A stretch of 42,271 bases of DNA from Solirubrobacteraceae bacterium. GTDB taxonomy: Bacteria > Actinomycetota > Thermoleophilia > Solirubrobacterales > Solirubrobacteraceae. Location of the stretch: positions 1 through 42,271 of the forward strand of contig JAUXSD010000134.1 in the NCBI GenBank assembly GCA_030681525.1, in the 5' to 3' direction. Both the position numbers and the translations under genes were made by a program. This document shows positions 22,312 through 30,197 of this stretch, in pieces. The notes under the pieces were generated by a model that saw nothing but the letters and a program-made list of their open reading frames with translations, was not told the DNA's origin and searched no databases. Numbering within the stretch: position 1 is the stretch's first letter; each line of letters starts with the position of its first letter.

Positions 22312-23361
22312 TCAGCCCCAGCGAAAGCCGGTCGCCGACGGCACCGGCTCCAGCGGGCTGGCCGGCAGGCCGGGCGGCGGGTCCATGACGTGAAAGCCCG
22401 ACGGCGACGTGTCGTTGGGTGTGTCGGGATGGAAGATCGAGGCGAGGTACTGGATCTGCCCGCGGCCGACGCCGAGCTCGAACTGACCGCCGCCGTAGGC
22501 CCCGATGCCGCGCTCGGCGGTGTAGTCGTAGGCGTCGAACAGCGGCTTGATCCCGCCGAGACGCGACGGCTTGAGGTTGACCATCCGCGGCGCGAACGGC
22601 AGGCCCTCGATGTCGGCGATCGAGTGGATGTTGGCGTCCCACGTGATGCGGTCGCGGTGCGGCTCGAGCACAGCGTCGATCTCCGGCGTGAGCTTGGGGT
22701 CCTCGATCCAGGCGTCCGGGAAGGCATCGACGACGCGCAGATAGAAGTCGGGGTCGGCGGGGTTGTCCACGGGCGTGCCCTCGTAGAGGCCCTTGAAGTC
22801 CACGGAGTCCACCGAGCCCGTCGCGATGAGCCCGGCGATCAGCTCGGCGTCCCACGATGGCGTCGGGTCGAGCTTGAAGCGCAGCGTCGGGTAGCGCTCC
22901 AAGCGCGAGGTGACCGGCTGCAGCGACGGCGGCTCGCCGAGCCGCAGGGAGACGACGAAGGTCAGCGGGCGCGGCTGGCGTCCCAGCACCTCGTGCAGCG
23001 GCCTTCCCGCCTGGCGCAGCGCGAGGTCCAGCGCCGCCGACTCGTAGGCCCACGTCCGGTACAGCGGCGAGACCTCGCGCTGGGGCGGCTCCGGGAAGAG
23101 GTCGAGCGTGGCGAGATGCTCGGAGAGCGAGCGGATCGTCCAGTCCCCGGCCAGAGCCAGCGTGGGGCCGGCCTTCTGGGCGATCTCGTGGTCGACGGCG
23201 TCGTACACGACGTCCTCGCCGACGCCCTCCTCGCCGCCGCCGCGCAGACGGATGATCGTCGTCTTGCGCTCGAAGTCGCTGGAGACCATCTGGACGAGCC
23301 CCTCGAGCTCGTAGGCGTCGATGTGGACCGGCAGATCGGCGACGAGGTCGTAGGTGCTCAT
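22312..23361 (-). CDS. Enolase-superfamily protein, probable acid sugar dehydratase/cycloisomerase type
   Basis: This 349-residue protein has an enolase-like N-terminal cap and a C-terminal barrel. The barrel shows metal-ligand candidates in order: D in SVDFKG, E in WIEDP and D in TWDANIHS. Lysine candidates for acid-base catalysis are K in RFKLDP and K in NLKPSRLGGI, the muconate-lactonizing-enzyme pattern. Reactions in this superfamily start by removing the proton next to a carboxylate; the substrate here is not recognisable. The ATG at 23361 has a TAATGT -10 box 7 nt upstream. The antiporter gene is divergent, 40 bp away. Confidence 0.82.
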   Translation of the reverse strand: MSTYDLVADLPVHIDAYELEGLVQMVSSDFERKTTIIRLRGGGEEGVGEDVVYDAVDHEIAQKAGPTLALAGDWTIRSLSEHLATLDLFPEPPQREVSPLYRTWAYESAALDLALRQAGRPLHEVLGRQPRPLTFVVSLRLGEPPSLQPVTSRLERYPTLRFKLDPTPSWDAELIAGLIATGSVDSVDFKGLYEGTPVDNPADPDFYLRVVDAFPDAWIEDPKLTPEIDAVLEPHRDRITWDANIHSIADIEGLPFAPRMVNLKPSRLGGIKPLFDAYDYTAERGIGAYGGGQFELGVGRGQIQYLASIFHPDTPNDTSPSGFHVMDPPPGLPASPLEPVPSATGFRWG

Positions 23362-23368
23362 GCGTGCG

Positions 23369-23395
23369 ACATTACCGAGCGACCGTCCGTAGCCT
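23369..23395. promoter_or_regulatory. Divergent -10 boxes between enolase-like and antiporter genes
   Basis: On the minus strand TAATGT (23374-23369) lies 7 nt before ATG 23361. On the plus strand TAGCCT (23390-23395) lies 6 nt before GTG 23402. Both genes would be leaderless. Confidence 0.5.
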
Positions 23396-23401
23396 GGCCG
23401 C

Positions 23402-24697
23402 GTGCCAGTCCCTGCGCTCGGCGCCGATCGCGGCTTCTCCTTCGCGGATCCGTACGCGATCGCGCTCGCGTTCGCCGGCCTCGCGATCTTCGCGGCCATC
23501 GGCGCGCTGTCGCATCAGCGCGAGCGGGCCTTCTCGGCGAGCCTCGTCTACCTCGGCTTCGGACTCGTCGCGGCCACGATGATCGACGTGCTCGGGGTGC
23601 GCTGGATTCGCCCGTTCGAGGACGCGGCGCTGATCGAGCACCTCGCCGAGTTCGCGGTGATCGTGGCGCTCTTCGGCACGGGGCTGAAGCTCGAGCGCGC
23701 GCTCGACCCGCGCGCGTGGGGCTCCGTCGCGCGGCTGCTCGTCATCGCGATGCCGCTGACGATCGGCGCCGTCACGCTGTTCGGGACGACCGTGATGGGC
23801 CTGTCGCTGGGCGCCGCGATCATGCTGGGGGCGATCCTCGCGCCGACAGACCCGGTTCTCGCGGGCGACGTCGGCGTCGGTCCGCCCGGCGAGGAGGACG
23901 AGCGCGAGCCCAACTTCGCGCTGACCGCGGAGGCGGGCCTCAACGACGGCCTCGCGTTCCCGTTCGTCTTCCTCGGCGCCTTCGTGGCAGCCGGGGAGGC
24001 GTCCGACGCGACGGACTGGACGGACTGGATCGGTGAATGGGTCGCGGCCGACGTGGTCTACGCGGTCCTGGCCGGAGCGGCGCTCGGCGCTGCGGGCGGG
24101 TACGCGGTCGCCGCCGGGATCGTCCGCCTGCGCGAGCGGCGGCTCGTCATCGAGGCGCTCGACGGCTGGGTGGCGATCGGCGCGGTGCTGCTCGTCTACG
24201 GCGCCACGGAGATCGCGGGCGCCTACGGCTTTCTCGCGGCGTTCGCCGCGGGCATCGCGTTTCGCAGCTACGAGCACGGCCACGAGATCAACCGCCGCGT
24301 CCACGGCGGCGCCGAGGTCGTCGAGAAGTTCTGCGAGCTCGCGGTCATCCTGCTGCTCGGGTCGCTGGTGACGCTCAGCGGGCTGGGGGCGGTCGGCGCG
24401 GCCGGCTGGCTGCTCGTCGCGGTCCTGCTGCTGGTCATCCGCCCGCTCGCCACTGCCGTCGCCTTCCTCGGCTCGAGCACGGCGCCGCGCGAGCGCCTGT
24501 TCATCGGCTGGTTCGGCGTGCGCGGTATCGGATCGCTGTACTACGTCGCGGTCGTACTCGGCATGGGCATCCTCTCGGCCGACGAGGCGCGCTCGATCTT
24601 CTGGACCGTCGTCGCCTGCGTCGTCGCGTCGGTCCTCGTGCACGGCGTGACCGCGGCGCCGCTCAGCCGCCGCCTCCTACCCGAAAGCCGACCATGA
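23402..24697 (+). CDS. Cation/proton antiporter (NhaP/CPA family)
   Basis: This 431-residue integral membrane protein has about 12 hydrophobic segments. Typical antiporter motifs are ILAPTDPVLAGDVGVGPPGEEDEREPNF and TAEAGLNDGLAFPFV, the latter carrying the ND pair used in ion binding. It should exchange Na+ or K+ for protons at the plasma membrane. The GTG at 23402 is the first start of the frame and has a -10 box 6 nt upstream. The downstream lipoprotein gene overlaps it by ATGA, so the two are co-transcribed. Confidence 0.9.
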   Translation: MPVPALGADRGFSFADPYAIALAFAGLAIFAAIGALSHQRERAFSASLVYLGFGLVAATMIDVLGVRWIRPFEDAALIEHLAEFAVIVALFGTGLKLERALDPRAWGSVARLLVIAMPLTIGAVTLFGTTVMGLSLGAAIMLGAILAPTDPVLAGDVGVGPPGEEDEREPNFALTAEAGLNDGLAFPFVFLGAFVAAGEASDATDWTDWIGEWVAADVVYAVLAGAALGAAGGYAVAAGIVRLRERRLVIEALDGWVAIGAVLLVYGATEIAGAYGFLAAFAAGIAFRSYEHGHEINRRVHGGAEVVEKFCELAVILLLGSLVTLSGLGAVGAAGWLLVAVLLLVIRPLATAVAFLGSSTAPRERLFIGWFGVRGIGSLYYVAVVLGMGILSADEARSIFWTVVACVVASVLVHGVTAAPLSRRLLPESRP

Positions 24698-25626
24698 CCC
24701 CAACGCCATTCGCCCGCCTGTCCTGCATCGTGATCTGCGCCGTGGCGCTCGCCGTGGGAGCGTGCGGGGGCGAGGACGGCAACGCCGGCGACGGTGCTCC
24801 GGACACGTCCGCGCAGCGCTCGTTCGTCGTCGGCATCGGCGAGCAGGGCAGCGCGATGTTCGCCGACAAGCGGTTTCGCGACCTCGGGGTGAAGCACGCG
24901 CGCCTCGTCGTGCCCTACGACGCCGTCGCGCGGACCACCGAGCGCGAGCTCGCCGACCTCTGGCTCAGCGAGGCCGCGCGCGCCGGCGTCGAGCCGTTCA
25001 TCACGTTCGGCCATTCCCGCGCCGTGCCGGAGAAGCTGCCGACGGTCGCCGAGTTTCGCGCCGCGTTCGGCGCCTTTCGCGAGCGTTATCCGGGGGTGAC
25101 GGTCTACGCCCCCTGGAACGAGATCAACCACGCCAGCCAGCCGACGGCGCGCGCGCCGCGGCGGGCGGCCGAGTTCTACAACGTCGTCAAGGCCGAGTGC
25201 CCGGACTGCACGGTGCTCGCCGGCGACGTCCTCGACCAGCGCGGGATGACGCGCTACGTCCGCCGGTACGAGCGCCATCTCGACGGCGAGCCGGCGATCT
25301 GGGGCCTGCACAACTACGCCGACACCAACCGCTTTCGCACGAGCGGGCTGCGCGACCTGCTGCGCACCGTCAGCGGCGACGTCTGGCTGACCGAGACCGG
25401 CGGGATCGTGAAGTTCGGGCGCAGCTTCCCGCGCGACGAGCAGCGCGCGGCGCGCTCGATCGCCTACGCCTTCAAGCTCGCCCGCGACAACGAACGTGTC
25501 AAGCGCGTGTACCTCTACAACTGGACCGGCGCGAAACCGACGGATCGCTTCGACTCCGGCCTCATCGCGCCCGACGGGACGGCGCGGCCGGGCTTCGACG
25601 CCCTGCGCGCGGAGATGGCGAAGTAG
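24694..25626 (+). CDS. Lipoprotein with a clan GH-A glycosidase-like fold
   Basis: This 310-residue protein has a lipoprotein signal (CIVICAVALAVGAC, lipobox Cys C24). A TIM-barrel-like domain follows, with two candidate catalytic glutamates: E143 in APWNEINH (acid/base) and E234 in VWLTETGG (nucleophile). The order and spacing fit retaining glycosidases of clan GH-A, close to GH39/GH5-type sequences. The substrate is unknown. It overlaps the antiporter gene by 4 bp, an unexpected partner. Confidence 0.78.
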   Translation: MTPTPFARLSCIVICAVALAVGACGGEDGNAGDGAPDTSAQRSFVVGIGEQGSAMFADKRFRDLGVKHARLVVPYDAVARTTERELADLWLSEAARAGVEPFITFGHSRAVPEKLPTVAEFRAAFGAFRERYPGVTVYAPWNEINHASQPTARAPRRAAEFYNVVKAECPDCTVLAGDVLDQRGMTRYVRRYERHLDGEPAIWGLHNYADTNRFRTSGLRDLLRTVSGDVWLTETGGIVKFGRSFPRDEQRAARSIAYAFKLARDNERVKRVYLYNWTGAKPTDRFDSGLIAPDGTARPGFDALRAEMAK

Positions 25627-25687
25627 GCAGACCGGCGGCCCGCATCGCTGCGGGCCGCCGGGGAGCGTTGATCTGTCCGCTGCGCGA

Positions 25688-26497
25688 CTACTGGTCGCCG
25701 CTCACGACCGCGCTCGTGATGAAGCCGGGCAGGCACTTCAGCGCGGGATTGAGCGGTGGGTAGACGCGGTTCCAGCCGGACGGGCAGGCGCCCGGGGGCA
25801 GCGGGCCGGTCGCGCTCTGCAGGCCGCTCGTGATGAAGTCCGGCACGCACTTCAGCGCCGGGTTCAGCGGGCGGGTGGCCTGCTTCCAGCCGGCGGGGCA
25901 GCCGGCCGGCGGGGCGGACGTGGTCTGCACGGCGCTCGTGATGAACGTCGGCAGGCAGCCGAGCGCCGGGTTCAGCGGGTACGACGCGTGCTTCCAGCCG
26001 GGTGGGCAACTGCCCGGGGGCGGCGGGCCCTCGACGCCGCCGCGCGCCGCGCTCGTGATGAACGTCGGCAGGCAGCCCAGCGCCGGGTTCAGCGGGTACA
26101 CGGCCGGCGCGAAGCCGGGCGGGCACGTGCCGGGCGCGACCGATGCGTCCGTCCGCGCCGAGCTCGTGATGAACGTCGGCAGGCAGCCGAGCGCCGGGTT
26201 CAGCGGGTACACGGCCGGCGCGAAGCCGGGCGGGCACTCGCCGGGCGGAGGTGGTCCCTCACGGGAGGGCAGCGCCGCCACGATGAAGTCCGGCACGCAC
26301 TTCAGCGCCGGGTTCAGCGGGTGGACGGCGGCCTTCCACATCGGCGGGCAGCCGGTCGGCTTGACCGTGGCCTGCGTCTGGGCGTGGGCCGGGGCGGCCG
26401 CCGCGCCGAGCGCGACGGTGGCGGCGAGCGCCATGCCCGTCGCGAACAGCCGTCGGGCGAGCGATCCATGGGGTCGGGCGGGGGTGTGCTGGCACAT
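25688..26497 (-). CDS. Secreted protein of six cysteine-paired PLNPAL repeats
   Basis: This 269-residue protein has a signal peptide cleaved near APAHA-QTQ (after residue 39). Six tandem repeats of about 37 residues then fill the rest of the protein. Each repeat has Cys-Pro, a 16-residue interval with an aromatic residue and the invariant PLNPAL, then a second Cys followed by xPxF(I), and a Pro/Gly-rich linker. Twelve cysteines in fixed pairs suggest one disulfide per repeat. The ATG at 26497 is supported by AGGAG 8 nt upstream; upstream ATG/GTG options give no signal peptide. I do not recognise the repeat family. It could be a surface or matrix-binding protein. Confidence 0.85.
   Translation of the reverse strand: MCQHTPARPHGSLARRLFATGMALAATVALGAAAAPAHAQTQATVKPTGCPPMWKAAVHPLNPALKCVPDFIVAALPSREGPPPPGECPPGFAPAVYPLNPALGCLPTFITSSARTDASVAPGTCPPGFAPAVYPLNPALGCLPTFITSAARGGVEGPPPPGSCPPGWKHASYPLNPALGCLPTFITSAVQTTSAPPAGCPAGWKQATRPLNPALKCVPDFITSGLQSATGPLPPGACPSGWNRVYPPLNPALKCLPGFITSAVVSGDQ
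25700..26350. repeat. Tandem coding repeats of about 111-120 bp
   Basis: The DNA encoding the PLNPAL repeats is itself repetitive: the minus-strand segment for LNPALGC recurs almost unchanged (for example around 25960, 26080 and 26200). The near-identical copies 2 and 3 suggest recent duplication. Confidence 0.75.
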
Positions 26498-26567
26498 GCT
26501 GGGCTCCTTGGGGTTGGGGGTGGAGGTGCCTTGCCGGGCCAGCATCCGCGCCGCGACCGGACGTCGC

Positions 26568-26627
26568 ATGAGGGGCGACCCCTCATCTCACGCGCCGCCG
26601 GCCGGCGATCTGAGGGGTCACCCCTCA
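26568..26627. promoter_or_regulatory. Two matching dyads in the divergent promoter region
   Basis: ATGAGGGGCGACCCCTCAT (26568-26586) and TGAGGGGTCACCCCTCA (26611-26627) share the core TGAGGGG-N3-CCCCTCA. Their centres are 42 bp apart, about four helical turns, so they face the same side of the DNA. They lie between the divergent repeat-protein and collagen-like genes and look like a pair of operators for one dimeric regulator acting on both. Confidence 0.65.
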
Positions 26628-26704
26628 TGCGGTCCCGGTGGCATCGGCGCACAGTCCGGCGCGGTGGCAACCGGCCACCGACCCCTGACCACAAGGAGCA
26701 CGTC

Positions 26705-27316
26705 ATGTTCAGCCGCAACCCCCGCCACACCGCCCGCACCGGTACCCGTCGCAGCGCCCGCCGCGCCCCGTCGGCCGCCGTGATCATCTCGTCGATCGCG
26801 CTGTTCGCCGGTCTCGGTGGAGTCGGCTACGCCGCCTCGACGATCGGCTCGCCGCAGATCAAGAACAACTCCGTGCAGGGCCTCGACATCAAGGACGGCA
26901 CGATCAAGGCCGCCGACATCGCCAAGGGCACGCGCAACGGCCTCAAGGGCCAGAAGGGCGCGGCCGGCCCGCAGGGCCCGCAGGGCGACAAGGGCGATCC
27001 GGGGGCGCCGGGCGCGCCCGGCGCTCCGGGGCTCAGCGGCCTCGAGCGCGTCGTCGCCAACACCGCGAACGACTCGGAGTCCGGCAAGTCGCTCGTCGTC
27101 GCCTGCCCGGCCGGCAAGCTGGTCGTCGGCACCGGGTTCGACATCGTCGGCGCCGTGGCGGGCGTCAGCCCCAACCAGACCAAGGAGGCGACCGTCGACC
27201 GCATCGCCGTGGCCGCCGACCTCACCTCCGCGACGTTCAACGCCTACGAGCAGAAGGGCGGCAGCGCGCTGAACTGGTCGCTGTACGGCACGGTCCTCTG
27301 CGCGATGGTCGCGTAG
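26705..27316 (+). CDS. Collagen-like surface protein
   Basis: This 203-residue protein has a basic N-terminus and one hydrophobic segment (AVIISSIALFAGLGGVGYA). A segment QIKNNSVQGLDIKDGTIKAADIAKG is followed by about a dozen Gly-X-Y triplets (LKGQKGAAGPQGPQG to GAPGLSG). A C-terminal beta-type domain has two cysteines, in VACPAGK and VLCAMVA. Collagen-like triplets would make it a trimer at the cell surface. The ATG at 26705 has AAGGAG 8 nt upstream. Divergent from the PLNPAL-repeat gene and probably regulated with it. Confidence 0.87.
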   Translation: MFSRNPRHTARTGTRRSARRAPSAAVIISSIALFAGLGGVGYAASTIGSPQIKNNSVQGLDIKDGTIKAADIAKGTRNGLKGQKGAAGPQGPQGDKGDPGAPGAPGAPGLSGLERVVANTANDSESGKSLVVACPAGKLVVGTGFDIVGAVAGVSPNQTKEATVDRIAVAADLTSATFNAYEQKGGSALNWSLYGTVLCAMVA

Positions 27317-27350
27317 CGCGCGGCGCCTCGATCACCCATCCGCAGGTCCA

Positions 27351-27379
27351 CGACGGCCCGCCCACCCGGCGGGCCGTCG
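27351..27379 (+). terminator. Perfect 12-bp hairpin after the collagen-like gene
   Basis: CGACGGCCCGCC (27351-27362) pairs with GGCGGGCCGTCG (27368-27379) around a 5-nt loop, 35 bp after the stop codon. No T-tract. Confidence 0.75.
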
Positions 27380-27482
27380 GCGTGCCAGGCCACGGTCGGG
27401 TGACAGGCCGATCCCTCAGAGCCGAAGTTCGCCGACGTCGCGGCTCAGCCGGACGCCGCCCCGGCCCCGCCCACCGCGGGCC

Positions 27483-27734
27483 CTACGCGCTCGCTCCGCC
27501 CTCCAGCCGCGCGACGAGCTCGCCGAGCTGAAGCTCCTCCAGCCCCTGACCCACGGCCTCGAGCTCCGCGGCGCACAGCTCGACGAGCGTGCGGCCCTCG
27601 CGGCATAGCTCGAGCGTCTCGCGCAGCCCGGCCCCGCCGGAGTCCAGCCGCTTGATGATCTCCTCCAGGCGCGCGGTGGCCGCCTCGTAGGTCAGCGGGT
27701 CGGCGGTCAGCGGGATCGGCTCAGGCTCGTTCAT
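27483..27734 (-). CDS. xseB: Exodeoxyribonuclease VII small subunit
   Basis: This 83-residue protein has the XseB core: LTYEAATARLEEIIKRLDSGGAGLRETLELCREGRTLVELCAAELEA, two helices. The ATG at 27734 is supported by GAGG upstream; it overlaps the end of xseA by 14 nt. An upstream ATG at 27755 is possible. XseB binds XseA in a fixed excess to make exonuclease VII, which degrades single-stranded DNA. Confidence 0.93.
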   Translation of the reverse strand: MNEPEPIPLTADPLTYEAATARLEEIIKRLDSGGAGLRETLELCREGRTLVELCAAELEAVGQGLEELQLGELVARLEGGASA

Positions 27735-29040
27735 CGTCGCCTCGGATCGTCGCATCCACCGCGGCGTCGGAGAACTTCAGCCGCACGTCGCCGGCGCGGC
27801 GCGCGGCGGCCGCGCTCGTCACGAGCTCGCCCGCCGGATCGGTGACGAGCGCGTAGCCGCGCTCGAGCGTGCGGGCCGGGTCGTGCGCGGCGAGCGCGAG
27901 CGCGAGCGCACCCAGCCGGGTCGCCCCGTGCGCCTCGGCGCTTGCCGCGTGCGCCTTGCGATCGAGCACGAGCGCCTTGCGCGCGGTGCGCCCGACCTCC
28001 GTCTGCACCCGCCGCCGGCCGGCGGCGCGGATCTCGCGCATGCGCTGGTGCAGGCGCCGGCGCTCGCCGGCCAGATGCTCGCCGGGCGCGCGCGACAGCC
28101 GCGCGAGCGTCTGCGCGCGGTGCAGCAGCGCGCGTCGCCCGTGCACGTCCAGGCGCCGTGCGACCGCCAGGACGCCGCCGCGCGCCTCGGAGCAGTGCAC
28201 GGGCACCGCCGACTCGGCCGCGTGCGTCGGCGTCGAGCACGACAGCGCGGCGACGTCGTCGATCAGCGTGCGGTCGGTGTGGTGGCCGACCGAGGCGATC
28301 ACCGGGACGTCGAGCAGCGCGATCGTGCGGCAGAGCGTCTCGTCGCAGAAGCAGAACAGGTCGGCGAGCGACCCGCCGCCGCGGGCGACGACGATGACGT
28401 CGACCGCCCGCGTCGCGGCCAGATCCTGCAGCGCCGCGGTGATGCGCGGCGCGGCGTGGCGATCCTGGACCGGCGCGAACGCCCACACGAGCCGGCCCTG
28501 CCAGCCACGGCGGCGCAGGCCGGCGAGGATGTCGTCGCGCGCCTTGCCGCCCTCGCCGGTGACGATCCCGATCGTGCGTGGCAGGGCCGGCCGGTGCAGG
28601 CGCTTCTGCGGTGCAAACAGGCCCTCGGCATCGAGCGTCTTGCGCAGCCGGTCGAGCTGCGCGAGCAGGTCGCCCTCGCCGGCGACGCGCAGCGCCGTGA
28701 TCGCAAAGGAGAACGACGGCGACGACGTGCGGCTGCCCGCGTAGTAGTCCAGACCGCCGGCGACGACGACCTGCGCGCCGTCGCCCAGCGCGCCCTCGCC
28801 GAGCCGCAACGCGTCGAAGTCGTCGCGCCACATCGAGCACGGCACCGCGCCGTCGGAGTCGCGCAGCTCGAGGTAGACCTTCGACCGGCTCAGACGCAGG
28901 TTCCACACCTCGCCGAAGAGCTGCACGCGCGAGCGCTCGCGCAGGAACTCGCGCAGCTTCGCCGCGTAGGCGCCCACGCCGTAGGGGCCGGGCAGGGTAC
29001 TGCCGTCGATCCCCGCGGGGCGCGTCTGCGGCTCGGCCAT
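27721..29040 (-). CDS. xseA: Exodeoxyribonuclease VII large subunit
   Basis: This 439-residue protein has an N-terminal OB-fold (about 15-110, LFGEVWNLRLSRSKVYLELRDSDGAVPCSMWR). The catalytic domain (about 130-330) includes IGIVTGEGGKARDDIL, DVIVVARGGGSLADLFCFCDE and VPVIASVGHHTDRTLIDDVA. The C-terminal part is coiled-coil-like. With XseB it forms the single-strand exonuclease. The ATG at 29040 has TAGACT on the minus strand 10 nt upstream, consistent with a short or absent leader. Confidence 0.95.
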   Translation of the reverse strand: MAEPQTRPAGIDGSTLPGPYGVGAYAAKLREFLRERSRVQLFGEVWNLRLSRSKVYLELRDSDGAVPCSMWRDDFDALRLGEGALGDGAQVVVAGGLDYYAGSRTSSPSFSFAITALRVAGEGDLLAQLDRLRKTLDAEGLFAPQKRLHRPALPRTIGIVTGEGGKARDDILAGLRRRGWQGRLVWAFAPVQDRHAAPRITAALQDLAATRAVDVIVVARGGGSLADLFCFCDETLCRTIALLDVPVIASVGHHTDRTLIDDVAALSCSTPTHAAESAVPVHCSEARGGVLAVARRLDVHGRRALLHRAQTLARLSRAPGEHLAGERRRLHQRMREIRAAGRRRVQTEVGRTARKALVLDRKAHAASAEAHGATRLGALALALAAHDPARTLERGYALVTDPAGELVTSAAAARRAGDVRLKFSDAAVDATIRGDDERA

Positions 29041-29050
29041 CGTCCGGTCA

Positions 29051-29056
29051 AGTCTA
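29051..29056 (-). promoter_or_regulatory. -10 box TAGACT of xseA
   Basis: Minus-strand TAGACT lies 10 nt before ATG 29040; no ribosome-binding site intervenes. Confidence 0.45.
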
Positions 29057-29085
29057 GGTTCGCAGCGGCCGGACCCGCGCCGCGA

Positions 29086-29757
29086 TCACGCGGTCTTGGC
29101 GTATTCGTCGTGCAGGTTCCACCACTCGTACGGCGCGGTCTGCGGGTAGCCCTCCGGCGAGTCCTCCCACTGCTCCTGGCGGCCGAGCGCGGTGATGTCG
29201 AGGTAGCTCCACGTGCTGCCCATCGCCTCGTCGCCGCGGCTGTTGACGAAGTACGTGCGGTAGATCGCGTCGCCGTCGCGCAGGAACGCGTTCGTGCCGT
29301 GCCACTCGTCGACGCCGAAGTCGGCATCGAAGGCGTCGGTCAGCGTGTACCAGGGGATCTCCCAGCCCATCCGCGCCTTCCAGCGCTCGATGTCGGCCTG
29401 CGGGGCGCGCGAGACGAACGCCAACGTCGTGTCGCGGGCGTTGAGGTGCGCGACGTGCGCGACCTGGTCGCCGACGAACGAGCAGCCACGACAGCCGCGC
29501 TCGGGCCAGCCGCCGACGCCGGGCTCGTAGAAGAAGCGGTAGACGATGAGCTGGCGACGCCCGTCGAACAGGTCGAGCAGGCTCACGGGCCCGGCGGGAC
29601 CCTCGAAGCGGTAGGTCTGCTCGACGGCCATGCGTGGCATCCGGCGGCGCTTGGCGGCGAGCGCGTCCCGGGCGCGCGTCAGCTTCTTCTCCTCCTGCAG
29701 CATCTCCTCGTGGGCGGCGGCCCACTCCTGCGGCGAGACGATCGGCGCCATCTGCAC
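29086..29757 (-). CDS. DUF899-family thioredoxin-like protein
   Basis: This 223-residue protein matches the DUF899 family. It has an N-terminal helical segment (SPQEWAAAHEEMLQEEKKLTRARDALAAKRR), then a thioredoxin-like fold with IVYRFFYEP and the paired cysteines of GCRGCSFVGDQVAHVAHLNARDTTLAFVSRAP, and a C-terminal WSYLDITALGRQEQWED segment. Members are predicted redox proteins of unknown substrate. The GTG at 29757 has GGAGG 7 nt upstream; ATG 29751 would leave that spacing too wide. Confidence 0.88.
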   Translation of the reverse strand: MQMAPIVSPQEWAAAHEEMLQEEKKLTRARDALAAKRRRMPRMAVEQTYRFEGPAGPVSLLDLFDGRRQLIVYRFFYEPGVGGWPERGCRGCSFVGDQVAHVAHLNARDTTLAFVSRAPQADIERWKARMGWEIPWYTLTDAFDADFGVDEWHGTNAFLRDGDAIYRTYFVNSRGDEAMGSTWSYLDITALGRQEQWEDSPEGYPQTAPYEWWNLHDEYAKTA

Positions 29758-29897
29758 GGGGATCCTCCTTCAGGCTCGTGTCGGCAACATCCAGCGCAGG
29801 GGCGACCGCTGTTGCCTGTCGCTACTGAGACGGGCCACGGCCGCCGAAATCATCGCTCGCGGCGGTTGGCGGTGTACGGCGCGGCGGCCGGGGCGGT

Positions 29898-30197
29898 CTA
29901 GTGCGGCGCGTCGGCGGCGCGCGCGCCGTCGGTGACCGACGGCAGCGTCGCCAGGCCCGGCTCGGCGGCGCGGCCGCGCAGCTCGCCGTCGTAGCCGAGC
30001 GCGGTGAGGCGGGCGATCTCGCGCTCGCCCTCGATCCGCGCCGGGTGGTCGGCCGGCAGGCCGCGGATGAGCTTGGCGATGCGGTTGCGCAGTTGCAGCG
30101 CGAAGTGCGGTGTCGAGGCGCCCATGAGCTGGCGCACGTCGGCCAGCGTGACCTCGTGGCCGGGGCGCTGGCGCTCGGGATGCTCGGCTTGGCTCAT
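29898..30197 (-). CDS. Small protein, unknown function
   Basis: This 99-residue protein has a helical central part (HEVTLADVRQLMGASTPHFALQLRNRIAKLIRGLP, then HPARIEGEREIARLTALGYDGE) and a low-complexity C-terminal tail. There is no signal or membrane segment. Its ATG overlaps the stop of the upstream lipoprotein gene (TGATG), so it is translated from the same message. I do not recognise the family. Confidence 0.7.
   Translation of the reverse strand: MSQAEHPERQRPGHEVTLADVRQLMGASTPHFALQLRNRIAKLIRGLPADHPARIEGEREIARLTALGYDGELRGRAAEPGLATLPSVTDGARAADAPH

Noticed and set aside
25700-26350. Tandem DNA repeats as a satellite or CRISPR
   Set aside because: The repeats are in frame and encode a regular protein repeat.
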